NCBI GenBank assembly: GCA_022036555.1
Contig: CM039124.1
Location: forward strand, 57,368,130-57,432,129
Length of the DNA: 64,000 bases
DNA from: Microstegium vimineum
Lineage: Eukaryota; Streptophyta; Magnoliopsida; Poales; Poaceae
Direction: 5' to 3'
Shown here: positions 34,663 to 45,018 of the stretch, piece after piece
Numbering within the stretch: position 1 is the first letter of the stretch
Layout of the letters: every line of letters begins with the position of its first letter
The notes under the pieces: generated by a model
What the model saw: only the letters and a program-made list of their open reading frames with translations
What the model was told of the DNA's origin: nothing
Database searches by the model: none
Translations under genes and position numbers: made by a program

Positions 34663-34844
34663 CCTGGTTTGAGTCAAGCCGGAGCCATACCGCGTCATCA
34701 ACTAGGAGCCGATCAGCTGTAACAAAAGCAGCGTCGAAGCCGTCCCTCTCCTGGCCGCACGATCAATTTGCGGGACGCGTGGCTTGCATTGGCACTGGGC
34801 TGCACCGAGCGTGCGTGCAGCCAGGCTGCAGCCAATTTTTTTCC
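34663..34844 (-). repeat. MULE right terminal inverted repeat
   Basis: 182 bp, the inverse of the left TIR with small indels. It lies about 270 bases upstream of the transposase ATG and probably holds its promoter. Confidence 0.92.
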
Positions 34845-34899
34845 GAGTTCAGACGGAAGCTTACAGCAATTATGCAAGCTTTGCACTTTGCAGAAGGAA

Positions 34900-35185
34900 A
34901 TGAGTTGATGTATCACGTTTCATTTCTCTTTTTGCATTTCTTGTTACTATAACAGTATTATGATGATACGAATATGATGTTAAAACTTAGCAATTTGTTT
35001 GAAAGTCATAATTTGTGATGGTTAGTCAGAAGTATGTTGTTGTCCCAGTAAGTGCTTCTGATAGAAACTGGAAACACGATGGTGTCCAAGGTTCCAAGGC
35101 ATCTGGAATTTTTTCATGTTATTATGGAACTGGTAACTTGTGATTGTAGTCCACTATTTTGGTTTTCTCCCTATCTTGTGAACAA
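34900..35185 (+). repeat. Diverged direct repeat, right copy
   Basis: Counterpart of 29636-29964. The matching gene body is absent on this side, so only the 3' end was duplicated, or the rest was lost. Confidence 0.62.
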
Positions 35186-35300
35186 GGTTAGAAAACGTTT
35201 TCCAGCCTACATTGCGCCCATTATGCCTTGGAAAACGTTTTGGAAAATGGTGAAAACGTTTTCCAGCCTATCTTGTGAACAAGGTTAGAAAACGTTGACT
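35171..35300 (+). repeat. 97-bp local tandem duplication
   Basis: CTATCTTGTGAACAAGG followed by TTAGAAAACGTT occurs at 35171 and again at 35268. Between them GGAAAACGTTTT-like words recur. Confidence 0.65.
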
Positions 35301-35942
35301 ATATTGCGCCCTATCTTGCCTATATTGGCAAGCCTATATCTCTCTTAAAAGTCATAGGAGTAGAGGTGCTGTAGCTAGCAGCAGCTCATCCCCTGCACAT
35401 ATGGCTTTTAAGATATCTTATAAAACAGTCTCTTTCTCCAAATAAAGAAATATAGAAGACAAGTTTTAGATAATCTACTATGGTCTCTCTTATAATATCC
35501 AAAAAAATGATTTTAAAGTATTCTCTAAAACAATTTATAGGAAAAATAACATTGATTCTCTAAGATAATTTATAGGAGATGACGAGATGTGATATAAGAG
35601 ATCTTGCGGAGATGTTCAGCATTAACTAATTGCAACCTTGAAACACACATGCAGCCTGCAGGAGTCAGGTGAGGAACACAAGACATTCCACTGCATTGCA
35701 TTTGGTTTTCGCTTAAATACAGATATATAAACTGTGACTGTGATTGCATCCACACACACCATCACCGATCACCCCCTCGCCCTCATAACAATGAACAATC
35801 TTTAAGACACAAGACACAGATTCACTCTCAATTTACGCTCTCAACACGGCCTGGAAGAAATTTAAAGAAGAAAGAATAAATCCACCATCACCACCAAGAC
35901 ATGTATATAGTAGCAAGAACGAATGGAGAGTCTGAATCTCAG
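35301..35942. other. Intergenic and 3' region of the small membrane peptide gene
   Basis: AT-rich, with no gene seen. Roughly the last 80 bases probably hold the minus-strand 3' UTR of the next gene. Confidence 0.4.
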
Positions 35943-36164
35943 TCAGACGGCCTCAGGGCCTTGTTTCTTGGCGTGGAACGGCTCAGGCGGCAACGAGGAC
36001 ACTCCGACGACGCCTGGAGGCGGCATCGGCGTGCCGTAGATCTGCGCGCCGACGCCGGTCCGCATCTCCTCCCGGCCCCTGTGCTTGCCGAGGAAGTAGC
36101 AGCCGAAACCGAGTAGGATGGAGAGGAAGATGAAGGGCAGGGAGACCACCAGCACGAACCCCAT
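35943..36164 (-). CDS. Small plant membrane peptide, 73 aa
   Basis: Single-exon gene from the ATG at 36164 to the TGA at 35943-35945. The first 28 residues form one hydrophobic membrane segment (GFVLVVSLPFIFLSILLGFG). A basic GKHRGREE stretch and a soluble Pro-rich tail (YGTPMPPPGVVG, then LPPEPF) follow. By memory, short proteins with this plan (membrane segment, R-G-R-E-like turn, PTPPPG tail) are conserved across flowering plants without an assigned function. The GC-rich leader on the minus strand (about 36165-36330) has a TATTAAAC box near 36310. A location in the endomembrane system or plasma membrane is an inference. Confidence 0.72.
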   Translation of the reverse strand: MGFVLVVSLPFIFLSILLGFGCYFLGKHRGREEMRTGVGAQIYGTPMPPPGVVGVSSLPPEPFHAKKQGPEAV

Positions 36165-36339
36165 GCCGCTCTCTCTTCTCGTCTGGCTCCTGCCTGAAGT
36201 CGCAGAAGAGGATGTGGAGGGAGGCCGAGCGAGAGAAGCGAAAAGGAGCAGAGATACTTTGAAGCTTTGCTTTGCTTTGGGAGGGGGAGATGAGGCGGCG
36301 GGGGTGGTCGAGTTTAATAGGCGGCGGAGACAATGGAAG

Positions 36340-39104
36340 CTGCAGGAGAATCCTACGGAAGGAGGGCGGCCGGGCTGCAGCTGGAAGAGAAGAAGATTGT
36401 GGAGTGTGCTAGCTAGTAGCTACTGTCTGACAGCATAGCGGCGGGTGACCGTTGCTGGGCTGGAGGCCTGGAGCTGGAGCAACGGTCGAGTGACGAATGC
36501 ACCGTTCTGTACTGTACTTCTGGCTTTCTCTTCATCCGTGCCGTCATGTTACACGTGGGCATTTGAGATTACGGCTGAGCAGCAAAATGTTTCATCTGCA
36601 AAGTGAGCAGAGGCCTACTCCAAGCATGGAGGCTTTTTATGATAAGAACACCCTCAGCAAGATATCTGGTTCTGCATTCTTAAGTTTCTAACACTGTCAT
36701 CATGTCTATGCTCCAAGTTCCCCAAAGTGAGTACTAGAATAGAAGTATAATGCTCTGTCAGTTTAAAAAGACATTTATATCTATAAATGGATTTATTATA
36801 AATATATTGTTTATAATTAATTGTAGATCTAATTAATTAAACTTATAATAATTGATTCACCGATCCAGGAACAACGATTCTTGTGGACAGGAAGAGTATA
36901 TCTCGACTCAATCTCTCTCCTCCTTCCAAGTTAGTCACAAGGTGTTTCACAGCAAAGAACTCACAGATTTGCCCTCCTTCGTTCAGTCCAATCAAGAAAT
37001 TGGGAATCTCTTTTCGAAAGTGACTGCACGATCGATGTAGACGCGTAATGAGCTGCTAATAGCCCTGATGATTCCTTAATGATATGAGTCATCTTCTAGA
37101 CTTCTAGACCCTTCGTTTTTGGCTTAGAAAATCGCCTTATTATTTCCTGCGTCCAAAAGTGACGGTGTCCGCTTGCCAAAGCAGTTTTTGTGCTTAAGCA
37201 CAGCTCATACAAACACTCCTATACGATTCTACTACCAGCACAGCGGAGGTTTGCAAAACTAGCTCGCTACTTTATGTGCAACTTCTTCTTTTTTTTTTGT
37301 ACTTAGTATATTGTGTCATGTACTCCATGTGTCCACCATCTGAATCAAAATACTAGCCTATGTTTCCAAATAATTGATCGCTTTGGTATTTATCCTTTGA
37401 CTAGCAATTATTGTTTAAATATTTATAGTTAGTTAACGCAAGATGCATCACTGCATTTGTTGTCAAAAGTACTATAAACATGTCATGTATTCCTGGCTAT
37501 TTGTTCAAATATTGAAATAGCCGACGAGTGGTCAGATATTAAACAGTAAAATCAATGCTGAGTATATGTTGTTCGTAACATTGGCATGGTCTAAAAAGGT
37601 CACACCTTGGCAATTGTAAAAATGCACTATCTCAATAAAAAAAATACATGTTTGAGATTAGTTTTCATGATGAGTCTAATGTCATCATGGAGATTTCAAC
37701 ATTAGAGATCTTTTTTTAGGACGAAACTCTAAAATAACGATAAAATTGTAGATAATACCTAATATTAAAATACAGAGCATTTCCGTGGTCTCCACTCTCT
37801 CCTGTGCCATACGAGTAAGAGCACATATCTAGGCACGCCGTGAGTTTGATTTCAATACATTTGAAACATGGAAGATTTCCGTGGCCTATCACTCTCATGT
37901 GCATGTACAAGTTAGAGCTCTCCTGTCCTGTGCCATTCGTACGTGAGTATTTTAAAATGTTTGGCTACATTACAAGCAATCTCAGTGACATTTATTCTGA
38001 GTCTACATTGGAGGGCTCGAGAAGACTTGTGTAGTCTTGTTCTGGACAATGATGTTTTCCCTAGTCTTATCGTTCACATACAGGTATCCATCTAGTCAGT
38101 TGGACTTCTGTGGTGCTTAATAATAAGCCTCTATTTTTCTTTTAGAAACAAGTGAGCCAAGGACGCCGGTAGCTTGTGGTTAATGGACTCCAAACAACAT
38201 GGTTCTCCACACTAAACCGAACAAATTAGAAGATCTTGACAAAACCAAAAAAACAATTGCAGGTCTTTGGAGACTTCATGCATGTAGTAGATGCTAGAGT
38301 AAAATATATCTTGATCAATTCGGCAAATTTATATGCAATATAATGCCCTTGTTCAAAGACAATTGTGTGGTAAAATAAGATCAAGCCCATTGGAACCCAA
38401 TAGACCGTGGTGTGCAAGTCTGTTGATATTTGAGATAGTCCAAATGGAGGTGTTTTATCAGTTCTTAGAGAATGCATACCTGGTAGTATGACTTATGAAA
38501 GAACCATCACCCTAATTAAAAGTCTCATCTACCGCACCACAAGAAAGAGATTAAAAACAGATATGATTGACGCTCAGATGTTGCTATTATTGGTAATATA
38601 GAAATGGTTGAAACGCTTAAGAAAGATACATATTGGCATTAGATGGATCACTAGAGTGATTAAGACAACTACATGCGTACCTGAAAATGGGGCATAATCA
38701 CTGGGAATTCATAAAAAAAAATCAAAATGTATTCACCAAACAATAAACTTGTTTTTGTGAATTATTATCATAGTCTAATATATGAGTAAGGAGAGATTAA
38801 AATGGTCTCAAAATGATATATTTAACTGTCTACTGAAAAGCAATTCAATGTAGCCAGAATTGGTGATCGCATTGTTGAATTAGTCTATAAAACCTATACA
38901 TTCAGTTTATTTTTCACCGTTGCACCATCAGTAATTGTTAGTCCTCACACCGTTGGCAGTTTCTACTGTCATGAAGGAAACAGACACCGGTTGCTCAATA
39001 GGAAGTCAAACAAGGCAAGACAATAAACGAATGCAAAAACGAAATCTTATCCAATGAAAACATCAGAAAGTCGTCAGCCATCACAGGAAGCGGCATTCAT
39101 GCAT
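36340..39104. other. Long intergenic region, no gene recognised
   Basis: AT-rich with only short open frames. No transposon ends or domains identified. An A/T palindrome-like stretch occurs near 36780-36850. Confidence 0.4.
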
Positions 39105-39112
39105 TATATAAA
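39105..39112 (+). promoter_or_regulatory. TATA box of the SAUR gene
   Basis: TATATAAA, 88 bases before the ATG at 39200, a normal distance for a short-leader intronless SAUR gene. Confidence 0.7.
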
Positions 39113-39199
39113 CACACAAGAGGGCTCAGAATAACCACTGGGCTTCTTCTAGCAAACCAAGTATATATCGAACTGGAACACAGATCGGTTTAGAGGAGG

Positions 39200-39478
39200 A
39201 TGGAGAAAAGTGTGTCAGTGCAGCGAGGGCACATCCCGGTGCTCGTCGGGGAGGGGGAGGAGCTGAAGAGGGTTCTGGTGCACAGGAAGGTTCTTCAGCA
39301 CCCCTACTTCACCGGGCTGCTGGAGCTTTCGGCCATGGAGTTTGGGCACGATCAGAAGGGCGTGCTCAGGATCCCCTGCGACATCAGATGCTTCCACACG
39401 ATTGTTCAGCTCATCAGAAGCAGAAAACGGAGGAGGAAGGTGACTGTCTCATGCTTCCTTTTCCTCAAGCTGATGTAA
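39200..39478 (+). CDS. SAUR: SAUR family auxin-responsive protein, 92 aa
   Basis: Intronless gene of the SMALL AUXIN UP RNA family. The central auxin-inducible domain is clear: HIPVLVGEGEELKRVLVHRK, then HPYFTGLLELSAMEFGHDQKG and IPCDIRCFHTIVQLI, where related SAURs have a similar beta-sheet core ending in Y/F-x-E-FG-x-xxxG. Known SAURs inhibit PP2C.D phosphatases and so raise plasma-membrane H+-ATPase activity and cell expansion. That this member does so is inferred from family. The short N-terminus (MEKSVSVQRG) and the basic C-terminus (RSRKRRRK) fit the family. SAUR genes are often tandem, but no second copy is seen here. ATG context is AGGATGG. Confidence 0.92.
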   Translation: MEKSVSVQRGHIPVLVGEGEELKRVLVHRKVLQHPYFTGLLELSAMEFGHDQKGVLRIPCDIRCFHTIVQLIRSRKRRRKVTVSCFLFLKLM

Positions 39479-39911
39479 CAGTCAGAGAGAGTGAGGTTAT
39501 TAGGGCCTTCAGAAGTTCTCAGTCACCTTCTGTATCATCCAGCATCGTAGTCATCATCAGTGTAATTAACCGTGTGGTGTGTTGTAGTTTTTTTTTTAAG
39601 ATTTACAGCTAAGCTAGCACATCGCAAATCTGTATTATTTTGAGCTAGATATAGAGGAAATATCACCGTATATATGCTATACACTGCTATCTGTGCTGCC
39701 AGCATAGTAGGTAGTGCTCTGGACGATTTGTTTTTTCCCCCCGATTACACGTAATTACTCAGACACTCTTTGGGCGATTAGTGTAGTGCTGCAGATCTAG
39801 TATCTGTAATGCACACGTTTAATTTGTCGCAGTCATTTATGAGAATCTTTGCTTTGGAGCAAAAACGAAAGGGAGCCATTGAATATGGAGTTTGAGCATT
39901 TCTTCCCTATA

Positions 39912-39975
39912 CCCCTCTCTTGGAGTTGCTCTGATCATCATCACCCCTCTCTTGGAGTTGCTCTGATCATCATCA
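39912..39975 (+). repeat. Two-copy 32-bp tandem repeat
   Basis: The unit starts CCCCTCTCTTGGAGTTGC and is repeated exactly at 39912 and 39944. Confidence 0.85.
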
Positions 39976-40060
39976 TTATCACGACATGCTGGAAGGAGGC
40001 GCATTCGTGCTGTCGTGCAGCGGCACAGCCACAGTACTAGGCAGCTTTACCTGGTGCCAA

Positions 40061-40125
40061 GCTCGCCCAGTTGCCCCCCAGTCGTCCAATTAAGCTCGCC
40101 CAGTTGGCCCCCAGTCGTCCAATTT
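40061..40125 (+). repeat. Two-copy 33-bp tandem repeat
   Basis: The unit starts GCTCGCCCAGTTG and contains CCCAGTCGTCCAATT. It occurs at 40061 and 40094 with minor differences. Confidence 0.8.
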
Positions 40126-40710
40126 GGCCATCGCGTCCTGATTTTGTCCATCTGGAGCAAAACGCTGCCAGACTTCTCTAGTGAACAGGCGACGATGCTA
40201 CCGTGGACCTCGCAACCTGCAGCCATGATGTGAGAACCTAAAGATTGACAGGACAACACAACAACGGATAAATCTCCCCCAAAACGCAAATGTTCAGCCC
40301 CGCAATAGATTTCGTTTGATTAACGAGTATATCCAACAGATTCAGACGTCCAGACCAACAGGGGCCATTTCCGAACAATCCACAACCATGATCGAGACAC
40401 CAGACCAACCATAAACCGTCATTCCCCAACAACCCACAGGCCACAGCCAGTAATCCAGTACCAACAAATACCACAATATAACAAGTTTGCAAATCTTGCT
40501 TCGTTTACAGGCTCGACAACCAAACTTCATACCGATACAGCTTCGATAACGCTTCACCAGCTAGAGTCATGCATCGCGACTAAATGATATATGCTTACAG
40601 GAACTTATTAACAAATAGCACGGCAGGAGCTTTCATCATTGATCCACAGGAATTTGCATCTGACCGAAGGTTCATGGCCCTCCACAGGTCCCTTCAAAGG
40701 CCAACCAGCT

Positions 40711-43012
40711 TCAGTGAGCCCGCTCCCGCAGAACCTCAATGTCCACCTCTGTTGGGTCGGTCGCCTGGATCTCGTAGTGGAACCCGTCGAGCTCGTACTT
40801 GATGCGGTCCTTCGAGGTCGAGTACAGCATCTTAGCACGGATGCGGGATGTCGATGGGGACCTGGAATAATGACAGATTAGGTAAAAGGTTTGGTGAAGT
40901 GAAACCAGCAGGAAGCTGAGGATGGCTACGTTGAACATGAAAGAATAGAAAACGTCACAAGGATACATATAGTACAGTCCAAAAAGTCAACCTCAGAATC
41001 TACATAAAAGATGAACAATTATTGCCAAGAATATTCCTAACTATTGCACCACATGCATTGTTATTCCAATTGGCCAGGCAAACAGTATTAAACTAGAGGT
41101 GGTGAGAGCTATCATAGCAAGATCACATCAAGATCCAATCCAACTTTATAGTTCAGTACTGTGTTAATAACATTTCAAAAGAGTAAGGAAGTACTTAAAT
41201 AATTAGCAATTAGCATATTAAGTTTCCTGTGCTGAATTGTTTGATGCATTTGAAGTATCCATTTTTTTTTTGTAAGTACATAGAATCTTAACCCTAAAAT
41301 GACTAATTCATCAATAGTTTACTTCTTTAGCTATTTAATGGATCTAGTTTCGTTTCATTGGCATTACAGCTTAATGCAACTGCTAAACAAAATCTTGCTT
41401 TTCACATCAAACAAAATAAAGATGCATGCATATATGATTTTGAATCTCACCAGGCAATGAAGAAAATCTTGCTTTTCTGCACATTCTCCCCAGTAACAAA
41501 ATCAAAATCATAGAGAGCGTATCGGCAGTCATTCTCTGGGAGAGAGGCCAAAAAATCATCATAGCTTTCAGTAGTAGCCCCTGTCTTCTCCACAACCACC
41601 TGCTTTTGCTTCTCTTCAATTTTGAAGATGACATATCGGAATGCCTTCTTCATTTGGAGCTCCACAAATGTCTCCCTAATGTTAGGAGCAACTCCCATGC
41701 CGGAAGAAGCATTTGACTGCAGAGAATTGTACAGACGTTAAAGGAAAATCAAGGCTAAAAAACTGAAATACCAAGATGAACTGTTTGATTGCAAACAGGC
41801 ATAATGGTTAAGTAGTAATTACAAGATTAACAACATTCCAATTTTCCGATGTATCGACTGTAGTTATGTAGCCACGATTCCATAAAAGTTACAACCTTCC
41901 ACATACAGGAAACCAAAAACAATTTTTTTATCCAGCAAGCTTACCTAATCAAAATCAAAATTACACAAACACACAAAAAAAAACCTATCCAGGATTTAAA
42001 AATTGGAACCATGCTTCATAACATGTAAAATCACTTGCACAATGAACAGTTAAGTGATAGCACAGCAATAGACAGGATTAGACTAGACTCAGCACCTAAC
42101 AGAATCTGAACCATATGCTAATCTTAATTCAATCAATTGCATTCAGTCCAGATGGCCAACTGTGTGAGAAGCAGTTCGCCATCCCCACAATAACGTAAAA
42201 GGCACCAAGGACTAGGATACCAAAGAAATTGTCCAGTGTAAGAGGCATACTCCAAATATCTCCTCCACTTAGTGGAAGCAGGAATATGACTATACCTACC
42301 ATGTCCATCCCTCCACGAAATGAAAAGTTTCTGTGCAAGCAAGCATAACACATTTTTTTAAAGAAAAAAAAAACTTACAAAGTAGACACATTGATTCGGT
42401 TGATTTGAAAAAGAAAAACTGTGTCAATTACAGCACATGTTAACGAGAGAACTATCATGGCTTTTTTAGAATTCAGAACTATCATGGCTGGCAGTATTTC
42501 ATTCAGGAATGAACTAAATTTTCTTTCCTTGCAAGAATGAGGTAAGAACATCCCAACTCATATATAACTAAAAAAAGAATAGTGTGGAGTCTTGACTAAG
42601 TACTCATTCTGGCTTCTACGGCTCAACTCCAATTTCACCCCATCCCTCCCCCAGTTTCACAGCTAAAGCCATTTTCCAGCACGGATTTTCAAACTCAGGT
42701 TCTGAATATCTACTAGGCGAGTTACATATCTACAGTACTTAATTTTACAAATAAACATGTACTAATAGGCGACGAAGCTATACACATGATTGCAGTCAGA
42801 ACAAATGAACAGCCGGATCAACCGTGGGTAATATCAGATCAAACTCTCCCAAGAAGATCTAATCCGGGCAGCTTTCCACGATGTACCGCACCCAGATCGC
42901 GCGGAACCGACCCAGTTCTCACACGCCACACGGATCTACAACAACAGAGCGCGCGAATCGACGAGGGGAAGGAAGGAGCGGGGATACTCACGTGGGAGCG
43001 CATGAAGGCCAT
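40711..43012 (-). CDS. ADF: Actin-depolymerizing factor (ADF/cofilin), 145 aa
   Basis: Three coding exons on the minus strand: 43012-42992 (21 nt, MAFMRSH), 41716-41451 and 40861-40711 (TGA at 40713-40711). They join in phase to 145 residues. ADF binds G- and F-actin and severs or depolymerizes filaments. The ADF-H domain fills nearly the whole protein: SNASSGMGVAPN with the phosphorylatable Ser region near the N-terminus, then YVIFKIEEKQKQVVVEKTG, SLPENDCRYALYDFDFVT, the long actin-binding helix region (SPSTSRIRAKMLYSTSKD) and an acidic C-terminus. The extended N-terminus and the EVLRERAH ending fit the ADF6-like clade of plant ADFs. The very short first coding exon is typical of plant ADF genes. 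The second intron is about 590 bp. Confidence 0.96.
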
Positions 43013-43182
43013 CGGAGTCGGGGGTGGTGCGAGCGCCCGCGCCTCTGCGTCGATCGCACGCACACAGACGGGAACGGGAGGCGCAACGCAAGCAAGGAGA
43101 ACTGGAGAAGGGACACCCCTCCCTCCTCTTCTTCTTCTGGTGCTGGCTGCGGGGGTTTTCTTTTTTTTCTTTTTTTTATTTT

Positions 43183-43190
43183 TTTATATA
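43183..43190 (-). promoter_or_regulatory. TATA box of the ADF gene
   Basis: TATATAAA on the minus strand, about 175 bases upstream of the ADF ATG, followed by an A-rich stretch and then a GC-rich leader. Confidence 0.6.
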
Positions 43191-43199
43191 TGCGGGCTT

Positions 43200-43770
43200 G
43201 CCTCCGCGCGCCGCGGGGCTGCTGCGGGTTTTCGTGTGGTGGGGCGAAATTCTCCGAAGAGATTCGCGTTCACATACGCGGACGCGCCGCTTCCTGTGGG
43301 TGTGCGTGGGTGTTGGCGTGTGTGGCGTACACGGCTCGTGGGTCGAGGGAGAGGGTGACATGTGGGGTACATGTCGTGCGGGGTCGGGATGTAGGTCCGA
43401 CGATCGCTTTCGTAAGGGCCGGGGGGTGTGTGGGAGGCTGTAGCCTGTGGACATGGCTGGGCGTGGGGCCTGGGCCGCAGGCAGGGTGTGGGGCTGGGCG
43501 GCTGTGGCAATGGACGGCCCTGACGCGTTCGGCGTGCTCGCTCTGACTGGGCTGGTGGGCCCTCTAATGGAGCCGTGGTGATCTTGGGCTCTTTCGATTT
43601 GGAGTGAAAGGGGGAAAGAGGGCAAATTCGACTGTGTGACAGATTCAAGTTTCAATTTGTAGAAGAGTCAGCATTTCACGCGTGGACGAAATGGTCATTC
43701 TCGTGATTATCCTTGCGTATCACGAGTGGATAATATGGGGACAGACACACGGAATGTACCAACTGTATTA
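43200..43770. other. ADF upstream region
   Basis: GC- and GT-rich DNA with open frames on both strands that I regard as composition effects. Probably ADF promoter. Confidence 0.4.
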
Positions 43771-44026
43771 CTCCATCTGTTCTTTTTAAAATGTCAAATT
43801 TATTTTTATCATAAGACAAACATTGTAATCTTTGACGTATTATTTTAAAAACAATTTTATAGATTCATATCATAAGATTTATATTTTTAAATTTCTATAA
43901 AAAATACTATCATAATATATCATTCATATATTGTAAGACTATAAGATTGTTTTTAAAAAGTAGGTCAAATGTTGCAATATTTAACTTAGGACAAAACAAA
44001 TATGACATTTATAAAAACAGTGGGAG
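43771..44026. mobile_element. Stowaway-type MITE
   Basis: A 256-bp element with ends CTCCATCTGTTC and AACAGTGGGAG, with inner AAAATGTCAAAT opposite ATGACATTT. Flanked by TA on both sides (43769-43770 and 44027-44028). Confidence 0.8.
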
Positions 44027-44047
44027 TACTCCACTTTCTATTAAATA

Positions 44048-44278
44048 TTCTCTCCATTCAAATATTTGTATAATTCTAAATTTTTTATAAGTCAAGCTGT
44101 TATAAGTTTCACCAAGTTTATATAAAAATATCAATATCAATATTTATGTCTTTATTTATATTTTTTATCAAAATATGTTTCATAGTTGATGTACTTATTT
44201 GGTGTCATTAATCTTAGTAATTTTTATAAAGTTTATTTTTTTATTTCAGAACCACATGCTTTTTTAGGACGGAGGGAG
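44048..44278. mobile_element. Stowaway-type MITE, diverged left end
   Basis: The right end GGACGGAGGGAG is intact and followed by TA (44279-44280). The left end TTCTCTCCATTC is worn but preceded by TA (44046-44047). It lies only 21 bp from the previous MITE. Confidence 0.7.
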
Positions 44279-44514
44279 TATAAAGTATTCTCTTCCTCAT
44301 CTTATAGACCATTTTAGTTTTATTCTAAGTTATTGTCCAAATTTGTAAAAAGTAACTTGTAGATCCTTTTAAAATCCAAGTCAAGTTTTTTTCTCTACGT
44401 CCAAGTTGTAAACAAGTTTACATCTGTGAGTTTAGAAAATAAACTACCAAAACATATTTCATACATAATTTAACTAAATTAATTTGATATTATATTATAT
44501 ATTTGGTTTTTAGT

Positions 44515-44650
44515 TGCTCTATTCGAAATTATAAGACATTTTGTTTATTTATTTATAATGTGCTTAGATATACACTATGTTTAAATATATAGTAAAAGTA
44601 ATGTGTATTTAGAGAATCAAAACATTTTATAATTTTAACAGTACTATTTT
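44515..44650. mobile_element. Short hairpin MITE remnant
   Basis: The arms ATTATAAGACATTTTG and CAAAACATTTTATAATT face each other, as in Stowaway-like elements. The ends are worn and no duplication is clear. Confidence 0.45.
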
Positions 44651-44796
44651 ATAAACTCGATCGGGATAAAGATGTTTGAATTAATAATAATGAAAATGTG
44701 ATCTATAATAATTTCAAAGGTACGCAGTACATTTTTTTTCCTAGCACGGTGCCATTTGCTGAAACAAAAAGGAAGTGAGCAACAGGTTGAAAGCTT

Positions 44797-45018
44797 AGGG
44801 CGTCTATTTAGCTAACTAGATGTGACATGACAGGGAAAGAGTAGGAGAGAGAGTAGTCACTAGCTACAAGCAAATAACTTATTTATTTTACGTAGCCTAA
44901 GACTATGTGATAGAAGTATATAGGTCCAGTACTATATATTAGTCTTTTTTATTGTCTCTTACCTCCATATCACCTGATTATGTAGCTAGTACTAGCTATT
45001 ACCATTGCGGACACCCTT
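44797..45018. mobile_element. MITE of the TCCGCAAT family, opposite orientation to 28047
   Basis: The right end CCATTGCGGACACCCT and left end AGGGCGTC flank an interior sharing GCTAACTAGATGTGAC, GAAAGAGTAGGAGA and GTCACTAGC with the copy at 28047-28260. Confidence 0.62.

Larger units (their letters stand above)
29965..34852. mobile_element. Complete Mutator-like element (MULE) with target duplication
   Basis: The element spans 29973-34844 and is flanked by a perfect 8-bp duplication GAGTTCAG (29965-29972 and 34845-34852). Its terminal inverted repeats are 29973-30156 and 34663-34844, about 90 percent alike by eye, and begin GGAAAAAAATTGGCTGCAGC. Long TIRs plus a transposase with FAR1 and MULE domains define the superfamily. 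MULEs usually make 9-bp duplications, so one base may have changed. The right half holds the minus-strand transposase. The left half (30157-31395) has no clear gene. Confidence 0.92.
39600..40520. other. Intergenic with two minisatellites
   Basis: No gene seen. It contains two short tandem repeats (39912-39975 and 40061-40125). The right end is probably the minus-strand 3' UTR of the ADF gene. Confidence 0.45.

Noticed and set aside
42786..43655. Long open frames on both strands upstream of ADF
   Set aside because: They overlap the ADF first exon or its GC/GT-rich promoter, disagree between strands and contain low-complexity Arg, Thr and Pro runs.
44281..44515. A fourth Stowaway element between the clustered MITEs
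   Set aside because: AT-rich similarity only. I found no matching ends or TA duplication.
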